Assembly: GCA_032622095.1 (NCBI GenBank)
Contig: CP136065.1
Span: 62,293,094 to 62,357,093 of the forward strand
Source of the DNA: Siphonodentalium dalli
Taxonomy: Eukaryota > Mollusca > Scaphopoda > Gadilida > Siphonodentaliidae
Length of the DNA stretch: 64,000 bases
Reading direction: 5' to 3'
Shown here: positions 12,515 to 23,873 of the stretch, in pieces
Layout of the letters: each line of letters starts with the position of its first letter
How positions within the stretch are numbered: the stretch's first letter is position 1
Notes under the pieces: generated by a model
What the model was told of the DNA's origin: nothing
What the model saw: only the letters and a program-made list of their open reading frames with translations
The model's database searches: none
Program-made: the position numbers and the translations under genes

Positions 12515-12829
12515 GATGTAATTGATGAGTATTTACTTGTCCCAAATGGAAGGTGGTGGATTGTTACAATTATATTGTTTCTTAACCTCGACTAGTTCAG
12601 CATCTTTATCTTGTTACTGAGTCATGTTGAAATCAACATGAGTGAGTTGAGATTGATGAGGTCATCAGGAGGAATAATGCAAATGCCTTTTTTCAAATTT
12701 GTCAGCATTTATGGCTGTCACTTGATAAGCCTTATCACTGATCTCAGTGAGGTCTTCACCATCTGAGGAATCAGCAGGAGCATAATAATTTAACTGAGAA
12801 TGTACAGGTGGTCAGAAGAGCCAGTCTCC

Positions 12830-13359
12830 ACAGATTCGAAGGACATGCATGGTATATATTCAATCTGGCAATTATAGCCAGCAATATCAGGTGCCCAATT
12901 CTGAAGTTTCTTATTGACACTAAGAGGGCCTTTAAGATGTTCAAGGGTTTGCGGTCAATACGGATGGTACACTAAGCATAGTGCCGGAATGGCGAAGCAT
13001 TCTTTTTCAATAGTGGCCCATCGACATTGAGTATCACTAAGTTTGTGAGAGAGGATATATATTGGTCTTTCCAATTCTTACAGCACTGATTTTCATAAGG
13101 TTGAGTAAGACATGCCCCAATACAATTGCCAGAGGCATCGGTATGTAAACAGAATAGCTTATTGACATCTGGGTATGCAAATTAAGATACTCCAGTCAGC
13201 ATTGACTTCATGGTATCAAAACTATTTTGCCATTCATCAGTCCATTTAAACTTTGAATAAATTTTAGTGAAATTGATCAGAGGTGTAGCAATGACGTTAA
13301 AACCATGAATGAAATGACGATAGTATGATACCATTCCCATGAATGATCTGGACTTTACT
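12830..13359 (-). pseudogene. old Gypsy element, RT connection and RNase H remnant
   Basis: Minus-strand pieces: SFMGMVSYYRHFIHGFN (RT thumb/connection), FKWTDEWQNSFDTMKSML, then after a stop HTDASGNCIGACLTQP (RNase H start with its Asp) and YIPCMSFESV near the end of RNase H. Stops and frameshifts throughout. From 12515 to 12830 only scattered coding traces remain. Confidence 0.7.
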
Positions 13360-13363
13360 TTAA

Positions 13364-13832
13364 AGGTACTCAACCCGATAAAACTCCTCTCAATTACTAT
13401 TTCAATGGCTTCGGGGGTCAAAAATATTTGATTCGAGTCGAGGAAGTCACCCATCAAAGCTCAGATTTGTTAGATATCGATTTTAGAAATCTATTATTTT
13501 TCATTATCGGGAATACTATCTGGCCCAGAACTCATGCAAAATTGCGTTAAAATTACCACTTGATTTTAGAGTTATTCATCCTTGTCTGTTTGAATAGATT
13601 TTGAGTACACATCCAGAGCAGATTACGGCAGATATTAGTACTCATCTCGAGAACATAACAAATTTGAAAAATCAATATCTAATAACTCTGAGCTTTGTTT
13701 GATGGGTTCCTCGACTCGAATCAAATATTTTTTACCCCCAAAGCCAAAGAAATAGTAATATAGGACCCTCTGATCGGATTGTTGTTGTTGGAATCTGTTG
13801 AGATGGGGACCCTCTTTACGGGTTGAGTACCT
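13364..13832. mobile_element. TTAA MITE, family AGGTACTCAA, copy A (469 bp)
   Basis: Ends AGGTACTCAACCCG and CGGGTTGAGTACCT, flanked by TTAA at 13360-13363 and 13833-13836. Internal motifs ATTTGATTCGAGTCGAGGA and CAACAACAATCCGATC match copies B and C in reverse order. No coding capacity. It splits the old Gypsy RT domain. Confidence 0.9.
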
Positions 13833-13836
13833 TTAA

Positions 13837-14289
13837 TGTTAGTAGGTGGTGGAACAGCTTGAATGGCCTTGACTTTATCAAGGTCGGGTTTCACTCCATC
13901 CGATTTAATAACAAAACCTAAGTACATGGTCTCAGTTTGGAAAAACTTACACTTTTTCAACTTGAGTTTCAATTTATGTTGTCGAAGGCGATGAAAGAAG
14001 TGTTGAGCCTTCGTCATAGAAAATATCAAAATATCGGTTAAGTAGGCTACTGAGCGATCTTGTAGGCCTTTGAAGACGATGGACATTAGCTTGAAACAGG
14101 CCAGGGCATTTGAGAGGCCGAATGCCATGACCTTGAAATAAAAAGTCCCTGTATGGCAACTGAATATAGACTTCTCATGAGCATCTCCATCCAATAAGAT
14201 ATGCCAGTAGCCTGACTTAAGATCAAGAGCTGTCAGGTATTTAGAGCCATTTACACAATTTTCCGGAGTTTTTCTCAGTTGTTTTATGA
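13837..14289 (-). pseudogene. old Gypsy element, reverse transcriptase palm remnant
   Basis: Minus strand: SKYLTALDLKSGYWHILLDG (RT block with the first catalytic Asp), FGLSNALACFKLMS, then VAYLTDILIFS where an active enzyme has YxDD; here the first Asp of the pair is Thr. Then KLKLKKCKFFQTETMYLGFV. The frame is open for about 150 codons but lies between insertions, and the catalytic change indicates a dead copy. Confidence 0.88.
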
Positions 14290-14718
14290 TCATTTTCCGT
14301 GAAACTAGGCACATACATCAACCACTATGGAAACCTGTGCACCTGCGATTATGACGTCTGTCAGACTTTTTTTGGTGGAGTTATCCCCCATATTTCGACT
14401 GAGAAATGTTTTTGCAACATGCATAATTTTGTCCGAGCTTTTATTCCTACATTTTTGGGTCAAATTTTGTTAAACTTGGCACAGATATTTAGTACCATGG
14501 GAACCTGTGCACCTGCGATTGTGACGTCTGTCCGACATTTTTTGGTGGAGTTATCCCCCTTTTTCGACTTAGAAATGTTTTTGCAACATGCATAATTTTG
14601 TCCGAGCTTTTATTCCTACATTTTTGGGTCAAATTTTGTTAAACTTGGCACAGATATTTAGTACCATGGGAACCTGTGCACCTGCGTTTATGACGTCTGT
14701 CCGACTTTTTTGGTATAG
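14290..14718 (+). repeat. ~170-bp tandem repeat, block 2 (left of young Gypsy)
   Basis: Two and a half units: TTGTCCGAGCTTTTATTCCT recurs near 14431 and 14600, with ACTTGGCACAGATATT and CACCTGCG in each. The block inserted within the old Gypsy RT region and was itself the target of the young Gypsy element; the array resumes at 25014. Confidence 0.8.
14715..14718. other. target site duplication ATAG (left)
   Basis: Pairs with ATAG at 25014-25017. Removing the element and one ATAG rejoins TTTTTGGT-ATAG-TTATCCCC, which matches the neighbouring repeat unit (TTTTTGGTGGAGTTATCCCC) closely. Confidence 0.9.
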
Positions 14719-15857
14719 TGTGGTAGAGCACAGGGGTGGGTCTTTAGTGAACCATGTCGCTATATCACAAACATTTATGGGGCTCTGAGTCTTGATCATC
14801 TGGCAGGGTCTATAGTAAACTGAGCCTACCTTTAAAAGTCTTCATCATGTATTTATTCTATACTCATCGTCATGCAATACCAAACGGAACACAATCCAAC
14901 ATCACAAGACACATATGGATGACATCACATAACATCTACACAGACAGCTTGACTTCCAAGTTCCAACAACATCAAACATCAGACATCAATCCAGAGATCC
15001 AACGAAATAAAAGGACCCTGGTGAACAAATACATAGGTTGTAGTTGCTGCCGAATAAATATCCAGTATGGATATTAATAAATATGTGAAATGTGATTGTG
15101 TCAAAAACCAACTTCCCTATTGTCGATATAAACAACTATTTTGACACAATCCTAACTGTGACGAACAGTTAGAAATAAAACCTACATGCTAGTATAAAAG
15201 GTAGATTATGAACGCAGCGTGCGATTTCCAACATCCATACATTATGGGGCAAATATATTTATGCAAATGTGACAACACTAAAGTTTCAAAACCGAAGACA
15301 ATATTATTAAAATACAAGCTATAATAACGGGTGACAACATATAACAAATATTACATACCATCCTTTGGAAAGCATAGGTCAGATGTCATAACATAGTATT
15401 ACTTCTTAAACTTATTAAACATTCTTCGAGCATGAAGAAATTAGGATAACACTGAGAGTGTTATACGATGTAGCGATGTTTACACCTTGGTGACGAAATA
15501 CGGACTGAGAAAGCGCGGTAAATAAGCCTACCTGTAATTGGCTAAAACACCTCAGTGTCCGATAGTTAGATCTCAGATTGGGCGGTAAATAAAAGGTAGA
15601 GAATAGAGTGGATGAGATATTGGGCGAAAGTAGAAATAGGAAATAGCAAAATACAGATCAGCGATAAGACTAGAAAACGGGGAATGTGCAGAACGGAATA
15701 GCGCGACATGGAATGAACCAAGTACGCGGAATGAAATGATTACAATGCGGCTATGAAATGTATATTAGTGAGTTAGGTTTAATAACTTAGTTAGTATACA
15801 TGTGTAGCATGTAATAAAGGCATATACTGATTTGGTATATAAAATAGCACGGTCACA
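14719..15857 (-). repeat. 3' LTR of young Gypsy (1139 bp)
   Basis: Begins TGTGGTAGAGCACAGGGG and ends TAGCACGGTCACA on the + strand. Matches 23874-25013; GGGGCTCTGAG here versus GGGGCTCTTGAG there is the only difference noticed. Confidence 0.97.
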
Positions 15858-15868
15858 CTCTCCCCTCT
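15858..15868 (-). promoter_or_regulatory. polypurine tract of young Gypsy
   Basis: Minus strand reads AGAGGGGAGAG directly before the 3' LTR, the usual plus-strand primer for LTR retroelements. Confidence 0.75.
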
Positions 15869-16543
15869 GTTGACAAAATGACTCCCTAGTCATTTAAACC
15901 AATACTGAAAGGAAATGTCGCAAATAGACATGACTTTCAAACTCTGCAACTGATAATGGAAAATTATCATCTATAACATTCTCATACACAGAGATAACCT
16001 TGACACCGACCTATCTTCAGAACTGAAATCAAATATCAGCATTATATAACTTCACTTAATCAACTTAATCTTCACTATCTGGCGTAGACAGTAAACAACG
16101 TGAATATATCACACAACACCACTGAAATGGAATCACCACTGATTCACACTGGCTGGTCTATCTGAGAACTTCAATCATGAATACACAACAATCAACACAA
16201 ATATGTTAAAATCATAATCATATATAGAAAGGAACACTTTATCACCTCACAGAGTATATAACAAAAAAAAATAGAATTCCTTGAAAACTGGTACCTCATA
16301 TGAGTCGTAGCTCTACACTGGATCGTCAGCTGGAATAAGTGGAAATATCTCTGATCGTACGAAGATGATAAGTGATACCTAACAATACATAATATCAATA
16401 CATAATTTATAAAAGAATCAATTTTAAAAACAACTATCACAACAGGACAACGCCTATGTCCAACGTATACACACATCATTGAAACTGACATATCAGTAAT
16501 ATGGAATCACTGAATATAAGTGAGTGAACTGAAAATGAAAATC
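15869..16543 (-). other. 3' untranslated region of young Gypsy
   Basis: Between the pol stop and the polypurine tract. One 99-codon minus-strand frame (16192-16491) has no recognisable motif; there is no sign of an env gene. Confidence 0.7.
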
Positions 16544-19500
16544 TTATTCATCCAAGATAGTCTTCAGAATGGACTGAAGAACATCTGGAGCTACCTTGGT
16601 GCAGATCTGATTTTCCATAAGCTTACGCAAAAGCTGATTCTTATTATATTCATCTTTTCCACCTGAAATGGGTTGAATATTTTTTGAAATATAATCACCC
16701 ATCCATGATGGAGGTTTCTTTGCTCTGCTAGATTTTCTAGGTACTGGTTTTGGTATGGAATCTGAAAGAGAAATACTTTCTCTATCTCCACTCAGACTAC
16801 TACTCGAGGCACCATCATCACCTGAAACATTCGCTTTCGCACCATCAACATTACCATCAACAACAACAGTATCTTCTGCAATAGGTGCTAAAGGTACACG
16901 GACAATATCAACAACTTCATCATCATTCTCATCAGCCTCATCATTGCTATCACCTGTGGAACGAAGTTCAAGTTGACCTGTCGAATCCTGTGTAGCTGAA
17001 ATATCAACATTACTGTCATCACCGACATCAGTTCTAACTTCCCTGAACTCATCTATTTGAGTGCGGTCGTCACCACAGGAAGAAGAAATACCACCAGCTT
17101 CCAATCTCGCAGGAAAGTCGTCACCCCGACGAGATGGAGCTGAACTGTCCACTGCATTAGGAGCAGATTTTATACCTGCAACGCCCTGTGGAACAAACAA
17201 TATCACCGATTCTTCATCTGAACCATTAATATGGTTATCACGAACTTCATCACGTGAAGTAACACTACCAGTACCTGAAATACGACGTTTCCGCACCTTA
17301 GGCTCTGGTGGCCGTACAGGTGGGAAAAGAGGATCTACAATTGGGGCATCAGCATCTCTCTGTTCAAGAGGAGATTTAAGGGCTGTGTCGTCATCTGGAA
17401 AGTCAAAGGGTAAAGAACCAATAGGCAACAAGTGGTTCCTATGTAAAGTTCTTTGCTTTCCACTGTCATCTTCTAAATTAAAAACAGGAATGTCAGAATT
17501 AGGTTGAGATTTAACAGTATAAACTTCAGAATCATATTTATCTGCCAATTTATGTCTGCCTTCGAAAGCTAATGTCTTTACTAAGACTCTATCACCTACA
17601 TGTATAGTTGCACCACGAAGCTTTCGATTATAATATTTGGCATTACTACTCTGAGCACCAGACATAGATTTGGATGCTAATCTGTAAGAATCAGAAAGTC
17701 TCTGTCTAAGGTCTGAAACATAATCACAATAAGAAGTTTGATCAGAATCAGGTTTATTCAGACCGAATAAAACATCAAGAGGTAACCGTGGTTCTCTTCC
17801 GAACATCAACTGAAAAGGAGCAAAACCAGTAGTTTCATGCCTAGTACAATTGTAAGCATGAACAAGAGGACCTATATGTGATTTCCAGTCATGTTTCTGG
17901 TCAGGATTAAGAGTACCTAACATACTAATAAGTGTGCGATTAAATCGCTCTGTAACACCATTCCCCATCGGATGATAAGGAGTAGTTCTGGACTTCTTGA
18001 TGCTGCAAAGCTGACAAAGTTCAGAAATAAGTTGAGATTCAAAATTAGCACCTTGATCACTATGAATACGTTGAGGATAACCATAATGAATAAAGAAATT
18101 GTTAAACAATACATCAGCAGTAGTTTTTGCAGTCATGTTCCTTGTAGGATAAGCCTGTGCATATTTAGTAAAATGATCTGTCATAACAAGAACATATTGG
18201 TAACCACCTTTAGAACAATCAAGAGTAAGAAAATCAATACAAACAAGTTCAAGAGGTTGAGAAGTAGTGATGGATACTAAAGGGGCTCTGAAATTCGGAT
18301 TAGTTTTAACTCGAATACATCTATGACAATGTTTTATCCAATCATCGACAGCACTGTCGATACCTGGAAAATAAAACCTTTCTTTCACAAGTGAAACTGT
18401 TCTGTCACGACCTGGATGTCCTATATCATTATGTAATGATTTAAGAACAAAAGTAATCTGTGAATATGGTAAAACAAGCCGAGTGGTGGTTTTACCATTA
18501 AAAGTGGACTCTCTATAAAGAACTCCTCGCTGCAACCTAAGCTTAGAAAAATGTCTTAAAAATGCTGAATGAAGCTTAGAAGGGGGAAGGGACTTTCTCT
18601 TTGGGCAACTATTTCTTCTCACGGCTGATAACCATACGGACAATACATCATCTCTTTCCTGCAATCTTCTCCAATCCCTATAATTCATTTCATCAAGATC
18701 ATGGCCTACATCATCTTGAATAGAATTTAAAACATCAGTGCTGCAACATAAACTTTCAACAAAAGGTTGCTGAACCTGTAATGAATTACAAATAACTTGT
18801 ACTGAATCATTTGTAATAATATCTGGATGAGGTGTATCCAACCTGGATAAGGCATCTGCATCGGTATTAAATTTACCGGGTCTGTAAACAATATCAAATT
18901 TAAAAGAACCTAAGGCTGATAACCATCTCTGCCCAGTGGCATCTAATTTGGCTGAAGTTAAAACATAAGTTAAGGGATTGTTATCAGTATACACTACAAA
19001 ATAATTACCATATAAATAGTCATAAAACTTTTCTGTAACTGCCCACTTTAAAGCTAAAAATTCTAACTTATGAGCCGGGTAATTCTTTTCTGCTGCTGTG
19101 GTTCCTCGGCTGCCATACGCAATAACTCTCTTCACGCCCTCGATCTCTTGGTAAAGGACACAACCTAAACCATGAAGGGACGCATCAGTATGGACTTCAA
19201 AGGGCCTGCTGTAATCGGGGTAACCTAAAATGGGGGGATTAGAAAGACGATCTTTCAAAGTATCAAAAGCAGACTGCTGCTCATGCTCCCATTTCCATTT
19301 CCCTGTAAAAAAGGATTTAACCTTGTTCTTTGGCTTCTTTGTATTTGTAGGGGGAAGTAAATCTGTCAAGGGCTTAGCAATCCTGGAAAAATTAGGACAA
19401 TATTTTCTGTAGTATCCTGCAAAGCCAAGAAATGATCGCAATTGATCAGAGTTCTTGGGAACTGGCCAGTTGACAATTTTGTCAACTTTCGCAGGATCTG

Positions 19501-21601
19501 TCTCGATACCTTTCTCTGAAACTACATGGCCTACATATGAGACACGGCGCATGAAAAATTTACACTTTGCTGGAGCCAGTTTCAAACCACATTCTCTGAG
19601 CCTGTCAAAAACAAGTCTAAGTCGCTCCAACATCTCTGGAACAGATTTTGACCATACAATGACGTCATCAACATAAATATTACATATTTTCCTGTTAAGA
19701 CCATCGAGGCAGTCTTCCATCATTCTCTGAAAGCTAGAAGGACTATTGTTCAAACCAAATGCAAGTCTATTATATTCATAGAAACCTAGACCTCCAACAG
19801 TAAAAGCTGTTCTCTCTTTGTGCTCCTCTGCAATTTCCAATTGATGAAAACCAGATTTGAGATCGAGAACTGAGTAGTACTTGGCACCTGCTAAGTAATC
19901 AAAAAGGTCTTCAGGCCTAGGGAGTGCATAATTATCTGGAATAGTGCGTTTATTTAAAATTCTAAAATCTGTACACATACGAAGGTCATTTGAACCCTTC
20001 TTCCTAACTAAAACAACATTAGAAGAATATGGACTGTGAGATCGGCGTATAATGCCGGCAGCTAACAACTGGTGAAGATGATTTCTCACTTCATCAATCA
20101 TGCTTGGAGGTAAACGTCTCGGACGATCCTTGAAAGGCGTAGAATCATACATGTCGATCCTATGCTTAACTGCACTGTAAAAACCTAAGTCAAGATCATG
20201 CTGTGAAAAAACATCTGAAAATTCTTTGATAAGATTCAATGCAACAGATATATCCTTTACATCATCAAGAGAAGAAACATCAATAGTAATTTTATCAAGA
20301 AATGAAGAGGTAGTCTCTGAACCTGGGGAGGTTTCAATATCTTGCTCAACAGAGACTGGCTGTACCTGACAAATAACAGAGTTAGGTGCTATACTAATAG
20401 TCCTAGAAGAAATATTTGACAAGTGAACATCAACAGTATCAGTGCTCTTGAAATCATATTTCACAATATATGGACCTATCTCTAAAAATTTGAACCGTTC
20501 ATCATCTGGAAGAGGCTGCAAAATAGCACATGTGGGTTGGTAAGGAATCTTATGATCAATAAAACCAGTAACAACTTTCTTAGTATTAGGATGGAGAATA
20601 ACATGAGTATTCTCAGCAGACTTTACATGACCTAGAACAAAGTTGTGTTTAGCAAGTTCTTTCTCTCTAGAAATCATGCATCTGAATGCCATAAACCAAG
20701 ATGATGACAAGTTTGCATTCTGTAAAAACCTGTTACCATGTGCATCTTTGCACAACTGCATGAGTTCTGAAAGAATATTAGTTCCTAGCAAAACTGGTAC
20801 TGACATGTTATAAGAACTGTTTGGCACTACAAGAAAAATGAACTCTTTGCCGGAATCTTGTCCTAAGGAAGGAACTGTAATAGGACACTGGATGTATCCA
20901 AGATAAGGAAGTTTCTTGCCATCAGCACACTCTATATTAAGTATAACAGACAAGGGCTGCAAAGGAATATGTTTCAAGAAAGTGCTGTAAAATTGCTCGC
21001 AAATTGTGGAGCAAGTCGAACCTGTATCAACAAGAGCCTTAGTATTGTAACCTGAAACAGTAATATCTGACTCTGTAGCATTTCCATTTATACAATGTTC
21101 CTTACTGGAATCATTAACAAATTGTGATTTGTTAATATATCTCCGGGATCTATCCTGTGGACGAAAATATTTATTTCTATCATAGTAGCGATAGTATCCA
21201 CCTTTCCTACAACCAAACGCTTTATGCGTCAAATCACCACATTTCCAACATCCGGTGTATCTACCAGATACATACTCTCCTTGTAACCTATCATTTGTGG
21301 GATTACTATAATCATTTCTCTCATCTGAAACATTATGTGACTCCTTCTGTAAATAATGAGCATTATCGCTTCTCTCAGTATACTGCCTTCTGCGATTCCT
21401 ATTCCGATATCTCTGCGCACGCCGTCTGGAGTAAGAGTTATAACCACTGTTATAATTATCATTTCTGTAATAATCATCATTGCTGTAATTATTATCATAA
21501 CTATTTTCACTATTTCTCTTCAACTCCTCTATCCGAACTGTCAATTCCAATATCTCAGCCTGTATCTTCAACATAACTTCCTCTGAAATCTGTGACGCCA
21601 T
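16544..21601 (-). CDS. Gypsy Pol polyprotein, 1685 codons, intact
   Basis: Uninterrupted ORF. Domains in order: a short N-terminus with a coiled-coil-like start and Asn/Tyr/Arg-rich basic stretch (residues 1-115); zinc knuckle CWKCGDLTHKAFGC (about 118-131, CX2CX4HX4C); aspartic protease VDTGSTCSTI (about 190); reverse transcriptase with SVLDLKSGFHQLEI and YVDDVIVW (about 642); RNase H with HTDASLHGLG (about 804) and VYTDNNPLTYV; integrase zinc-binding part HNDIGHPGRDR...CHRC (about 1067-1105); catalytic core CIDFLT (about 1120), HSDQGAN (about 1180) and GVTERFN (about 1217), with exactly 35 residues between the second Asp and the Glu; a GPY/F-like segment (RVLVKTLAFEGRHKLADKYD); then a ~250-residue acidic, Ser-rich tail. 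All catalytic residues are present. Oddity: no capsid domain precedes the knuckle. Confidence 0.96.
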   Translation of the reverse strand: MASQISEEVMLKIQAEILELTVRIEELKRNSENSYDNNYSNDDYYRNDNYNSGYNSYSRRRAQRYRNRNRRRQYTERSDNAHYLQKESHNVSDERNDYSNPTNDRLQGEYVSGRYTGCWKCGDLTHKAFGCRKGGYYRYYDRNKYFRPQDRSRRYINKSQFVNDSSKEHCINGNATESDITVSGYNTKALVDTGSTCSTICEQFYSTFLKHIPLQPLSVILNIECADGKKLPYLGYIQCPITVPSLGQDSGKEFIFLVVPNSSYNMSVPVLLGTNILSELMQLCKDAHGNRFLQNANLSSSWFMAFRCMISREKELAKHNFVLGHVKSAENTHVILHPNTKKVVTGFIDHKIPYQPTCAILQPLPDDERFKFLEIGPYIVKYDFKSTDTVDVHLSNISSRTISIAPNSVICQVQPVSVEQDIETSPGSETTSSFLDKITIDVSSLDDVKDISVALNLIKEFSDVFSQHDLDLGFYSAVKHRIDMYDSTPFKDRPRRLPPSMIDEVRNHLHQLLAAGIIRRSHSPYSSNVVLVRKKGSNDLRMCTDFRILNKRTIPDNYALPRPEDLFDYLAGAKYYSVLDLKSGFHQLEIAEEHKERTAFTVGGLGFYEYNRLAFGLNNSPSSFQRMMEDCLDGLNRKICNIYVDDVIVWSKSVPEMLERLRLVFDRLRECGLKLAPAKCKFFMRRVSYVGHVVSEKGIETDPAKVDKIVNWPVPKNSDQLRSFLGFAGYYRKYCPNFSRIAKPLTDLLPPTNTKKPKNKVKSFFTGKWKWEHEQQSAFDTLKDRLSNPPILGYPDYSRPFEVHTDASLHGLGCVLYQEIEGVKRVIAYGSRGTTAAEKNYPAHKLEFLALKWAVTEKFYDYLYGNYFVVYTDNNPLTYVLTSAKLDATGQRWLSALGSFKFDIVYRPGKFNTDADALSRLDTPHPDIITNDSVQVICNSLQVQQPFVESLCCSTDVLNSIQDDVGHDLDEMNYRDWRRLQERDDVLSVWLSAVRRNSCPKRKSLPPSKLHSAFLRHFSKLRLQRGVLYRESTFNGKTTTRLVLPYSQITFVLKSLHNDIGHPGRDRTVSLVKERFYFPGIDSAVDDWIKHCHRCIRVKTNPNFRAPLVSITTSQPLELVCIDFLTLDCSKGGYQYVLVMTDHFTKYAQAYPTRNMTAKTTADVLFNNFFIHYGYPQRIHSDQGANFESQLISELCQLCSIKKSRTTPYHPMGNGVTERFNRTLISMLGTLNPDQKHDWKSHIGPLVHAYNCTRHETTGFAPFQLMFGREPRLPLDVLFGLNKPDSDQTSYCDYVSDLRQRLSDSYRLASKSMSGAQSSNAKYYNRKLRGATIHVGDRVLVKTLAFEGRHKLADKYDSEVYTVKSQPNSDIPVFNLEDDSGKQRTLHRNHLLPIGSLPFDFPDDDTALKSPLEQRDADAPIVDPLFPPVRPPEPKVRKRRISGTGSVTSRDEVRDNHINGSDEESVILFVPQGVAGIKSAPNAVDSSAPSRRGDDFPARLEAGGISSSCGDDRTQIDEFREVRTDVGDDSNVDISATQDSTGQLELRSTGDSNDEADENDDEVVDIVRVPLAPIAEDTVVVDGNVDGAKANVSGDDGASSSSLSGDRESISLSDSIPKPVPRKSSRAKKPPSWMGDYISKNIQPISGGKDEYNKNQLLRKLMENQICTKVAPDVLQSILKTILDE

Positions 21602-23860
21602 CTTTCGCTAACTCGCAAATAGCTAGGAAAAATTTGAAAATATTTCAACCACGATCGACCTACAAATTCTAAGAAATATCTCTGAGAAAAAGAAAAAAAA
21701 ATGTCACTTTAACTAACTGGAATAAAAAATAATTCGAGTCGAAACCTACAAGAGAATTCGGGGAAAAAAATCACTAAGTGTAAAGGTCAAAGTAATAATC
21801 TTGCTGAACGCTGAAAACGTCAAGTGAAAATAGACTAAACTCAATATCTGAAAAACCGACGCGCTGAAACTTATACAGAAAAACCTAAGTATTTTCTGCC
21901 TACTAACTCAGAAATCACTGAAAAACTAAATTCATTTTGTAATTAAACCTGCGGAAAAAAAAAAAATTCTGCGGAAAAATTTAATTCAAGAAAAATTCTC
22001 AAGTCCAACTACGTAAGAAAATTTCTGAAAAATAAAAATTTCTCAAGTTTGCTGTAAATCAGAACACTGTAAGTCACCTACAATTTAACTACCAAGCTAA
22101 TACCTACAAATCGCATCAAAATTCAAAATTAATCTGCGATTAAATATTCAAGTCACCTATTTCCGCTTGCTATCTGACGTCAACTGAAAAAATTTCAAAG
22201 TCAGATCTAACCTGATCAATCACACACTACAAACTCAACAATGGAAAAATAAATTAATTTTCCACGACGTCACCAATAAGTCACCTAATTTCAAGTTAAT
22301 TGTGCCGTCCGGCGACAAAACTGAAATATAATCAATCACGTGTTGACACAACAACACAAATGAATATTAACATTCACCGTCAACTGAAAGTTGATTCGAA
22401 AAATTATTTTCCGAACTTGCTCTGAAAAATCACCTATTTTCGAGCTATATACTCCACCGTCAACTACAAAATTCTCAAATCACAATTCACCGTCACTGAA
22501 AATCAATAAAGATTTTTACAATCACCTATTGTCGCACTATAAATTCACCGTCGTCTGAAAATTTGAACACAAATTTCACTTCCGCTTGCATGCTAAGTGT
22601 GGACTGGCTGAAAATTTGCAAGTTTTCTTGCCGACAACTGCTACTAATTAGTTTGGTTAAGTTAACTTCCACCTAATTAGTGTTGTGAAGAATTTAATTC
22701 ATGCACCTATCTGATGAAATGAGATGAAAGCAAGCGCGATGCGTACTCGGCTCACAAAAAAAAAAATTCAGTGGGAAAGAGGGTGTGGCAGGGGAGGGGT
22801 CAGGGTTGACTCACCGTTAACCTGAGACTCCGACAACTGCAGACTCCGACACCAACTTACCACGTCACGACTATCAACAAACCAAGATGACAACACCTGC
22901 TTGTAATACCAGAACTAGTTGGGACAATTTGCCCAACACCGGGTCTGAAAACTACTAACTTATTAATGCAAAGTCAGAATTGCATTGCATAATGTTGGAG
23001 ACCAAAGGTATTTATCACACCGTCACTAAAAAGTGATGACCGAATGTCAAGAAATTTAGAAAAATTCTCGACCCACTTCGGTTTCAGAAATTCTCCGGTA
23101 ATATGCAATGAAAATCACACCTTGCAATTCACAAGCTGACATTTGGCCTATGCATTCAGTACTGAGCCATTTAATACAACAAATGTCACTTTTTTGACAA
23201 TATTTTAGTCAAAGAAAAACTTTGACAGCATACAATACATAATGTGTGGCTGGACGGATATATTATATACCTAACTACACCTAAACAAAAGCTAATAATT
23301 AGCTTTAAAGGCTACTAAAGTTGATCAGAATATTTGAAAACAAACTCACGTGTTACTGTTTACATTTTTGTGTTCTGACCAAAATGTGACCCAGTTGAAA
23401 CGAAACGAAACCACGGACTACCAAAATCCGGAAAACACAACTTTACCGGGTTTCAATTTACCAAAATCCGGACCACAAAATATTGGCAGAGTAACAAATC
23501 GAATTTAAAGTTTGGACTTTGCCCAAACGCTAAAAACGACTAAACAGAGCTGACAATACACAAATTTAGACATAATTATAATATTAAAGGAATACAGCCA
23601 CACCAAAACAATGTGCTTACAATTTCACTGAATAACATGAAAATTTTACAAAATTTATCAAATTTTCAACAGAATTTGTGTTTTTATGCATTTTAAAGCA
23701 TAAAACTGTTCAATTGTTATTGTCTCTTCAAATCCAACGCTGAATATCTCCAGAAATCCTGATTGTCATTTTTTCAGACCGAAAACACGAAATTTCACCA
23801 AGTTCCAATGTTCTCACCAATTTCAAAGTTCCACACTATACTCAGAGATTAAAGCTATAC
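21602..23860 (-). other. 5' leader of young Gypsy, no Gag ORF
   Basis: 2.26 kb between the primer site and the pol ATG without a minus-strand ORF of useful size. It is A-rich and contains repeated phrases such as CACCTATTTTCG and CACCGTCAACTGAAA (22150-22560). A capsid gene would normally lie here. Confidence 0.75.
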
Positions 23861-23872
23861 ACGTGGGCGCCA
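23861..23872 (-). promoter_or_regulatory. primer binding site-like sequence
   Basis: Minus strand reads TGGCGCCCACGT one base after the 5' LTR. TGGCGCCCA is the start of the usual lysine-tRNA complement; the following bases resemble the tRNA-Lys1,2 type with one base missing. Assignment of the tRNA is an inference. Confidence 0.7.
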
Positions 23873-23873
23873 T

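Noticed and set aside
14847-15077. 76-codon frame, duplicated exactly at 24003-24233
   Set aside because: It lies within the LTRs, so its duplication only reflects LTR identity; it runs antisense to the element and has no known motif.
17061-17507. 148-codon + strand frame
   Set aside because: Antisense shadow of the acidic tail of the Gypsy Pol ORF.
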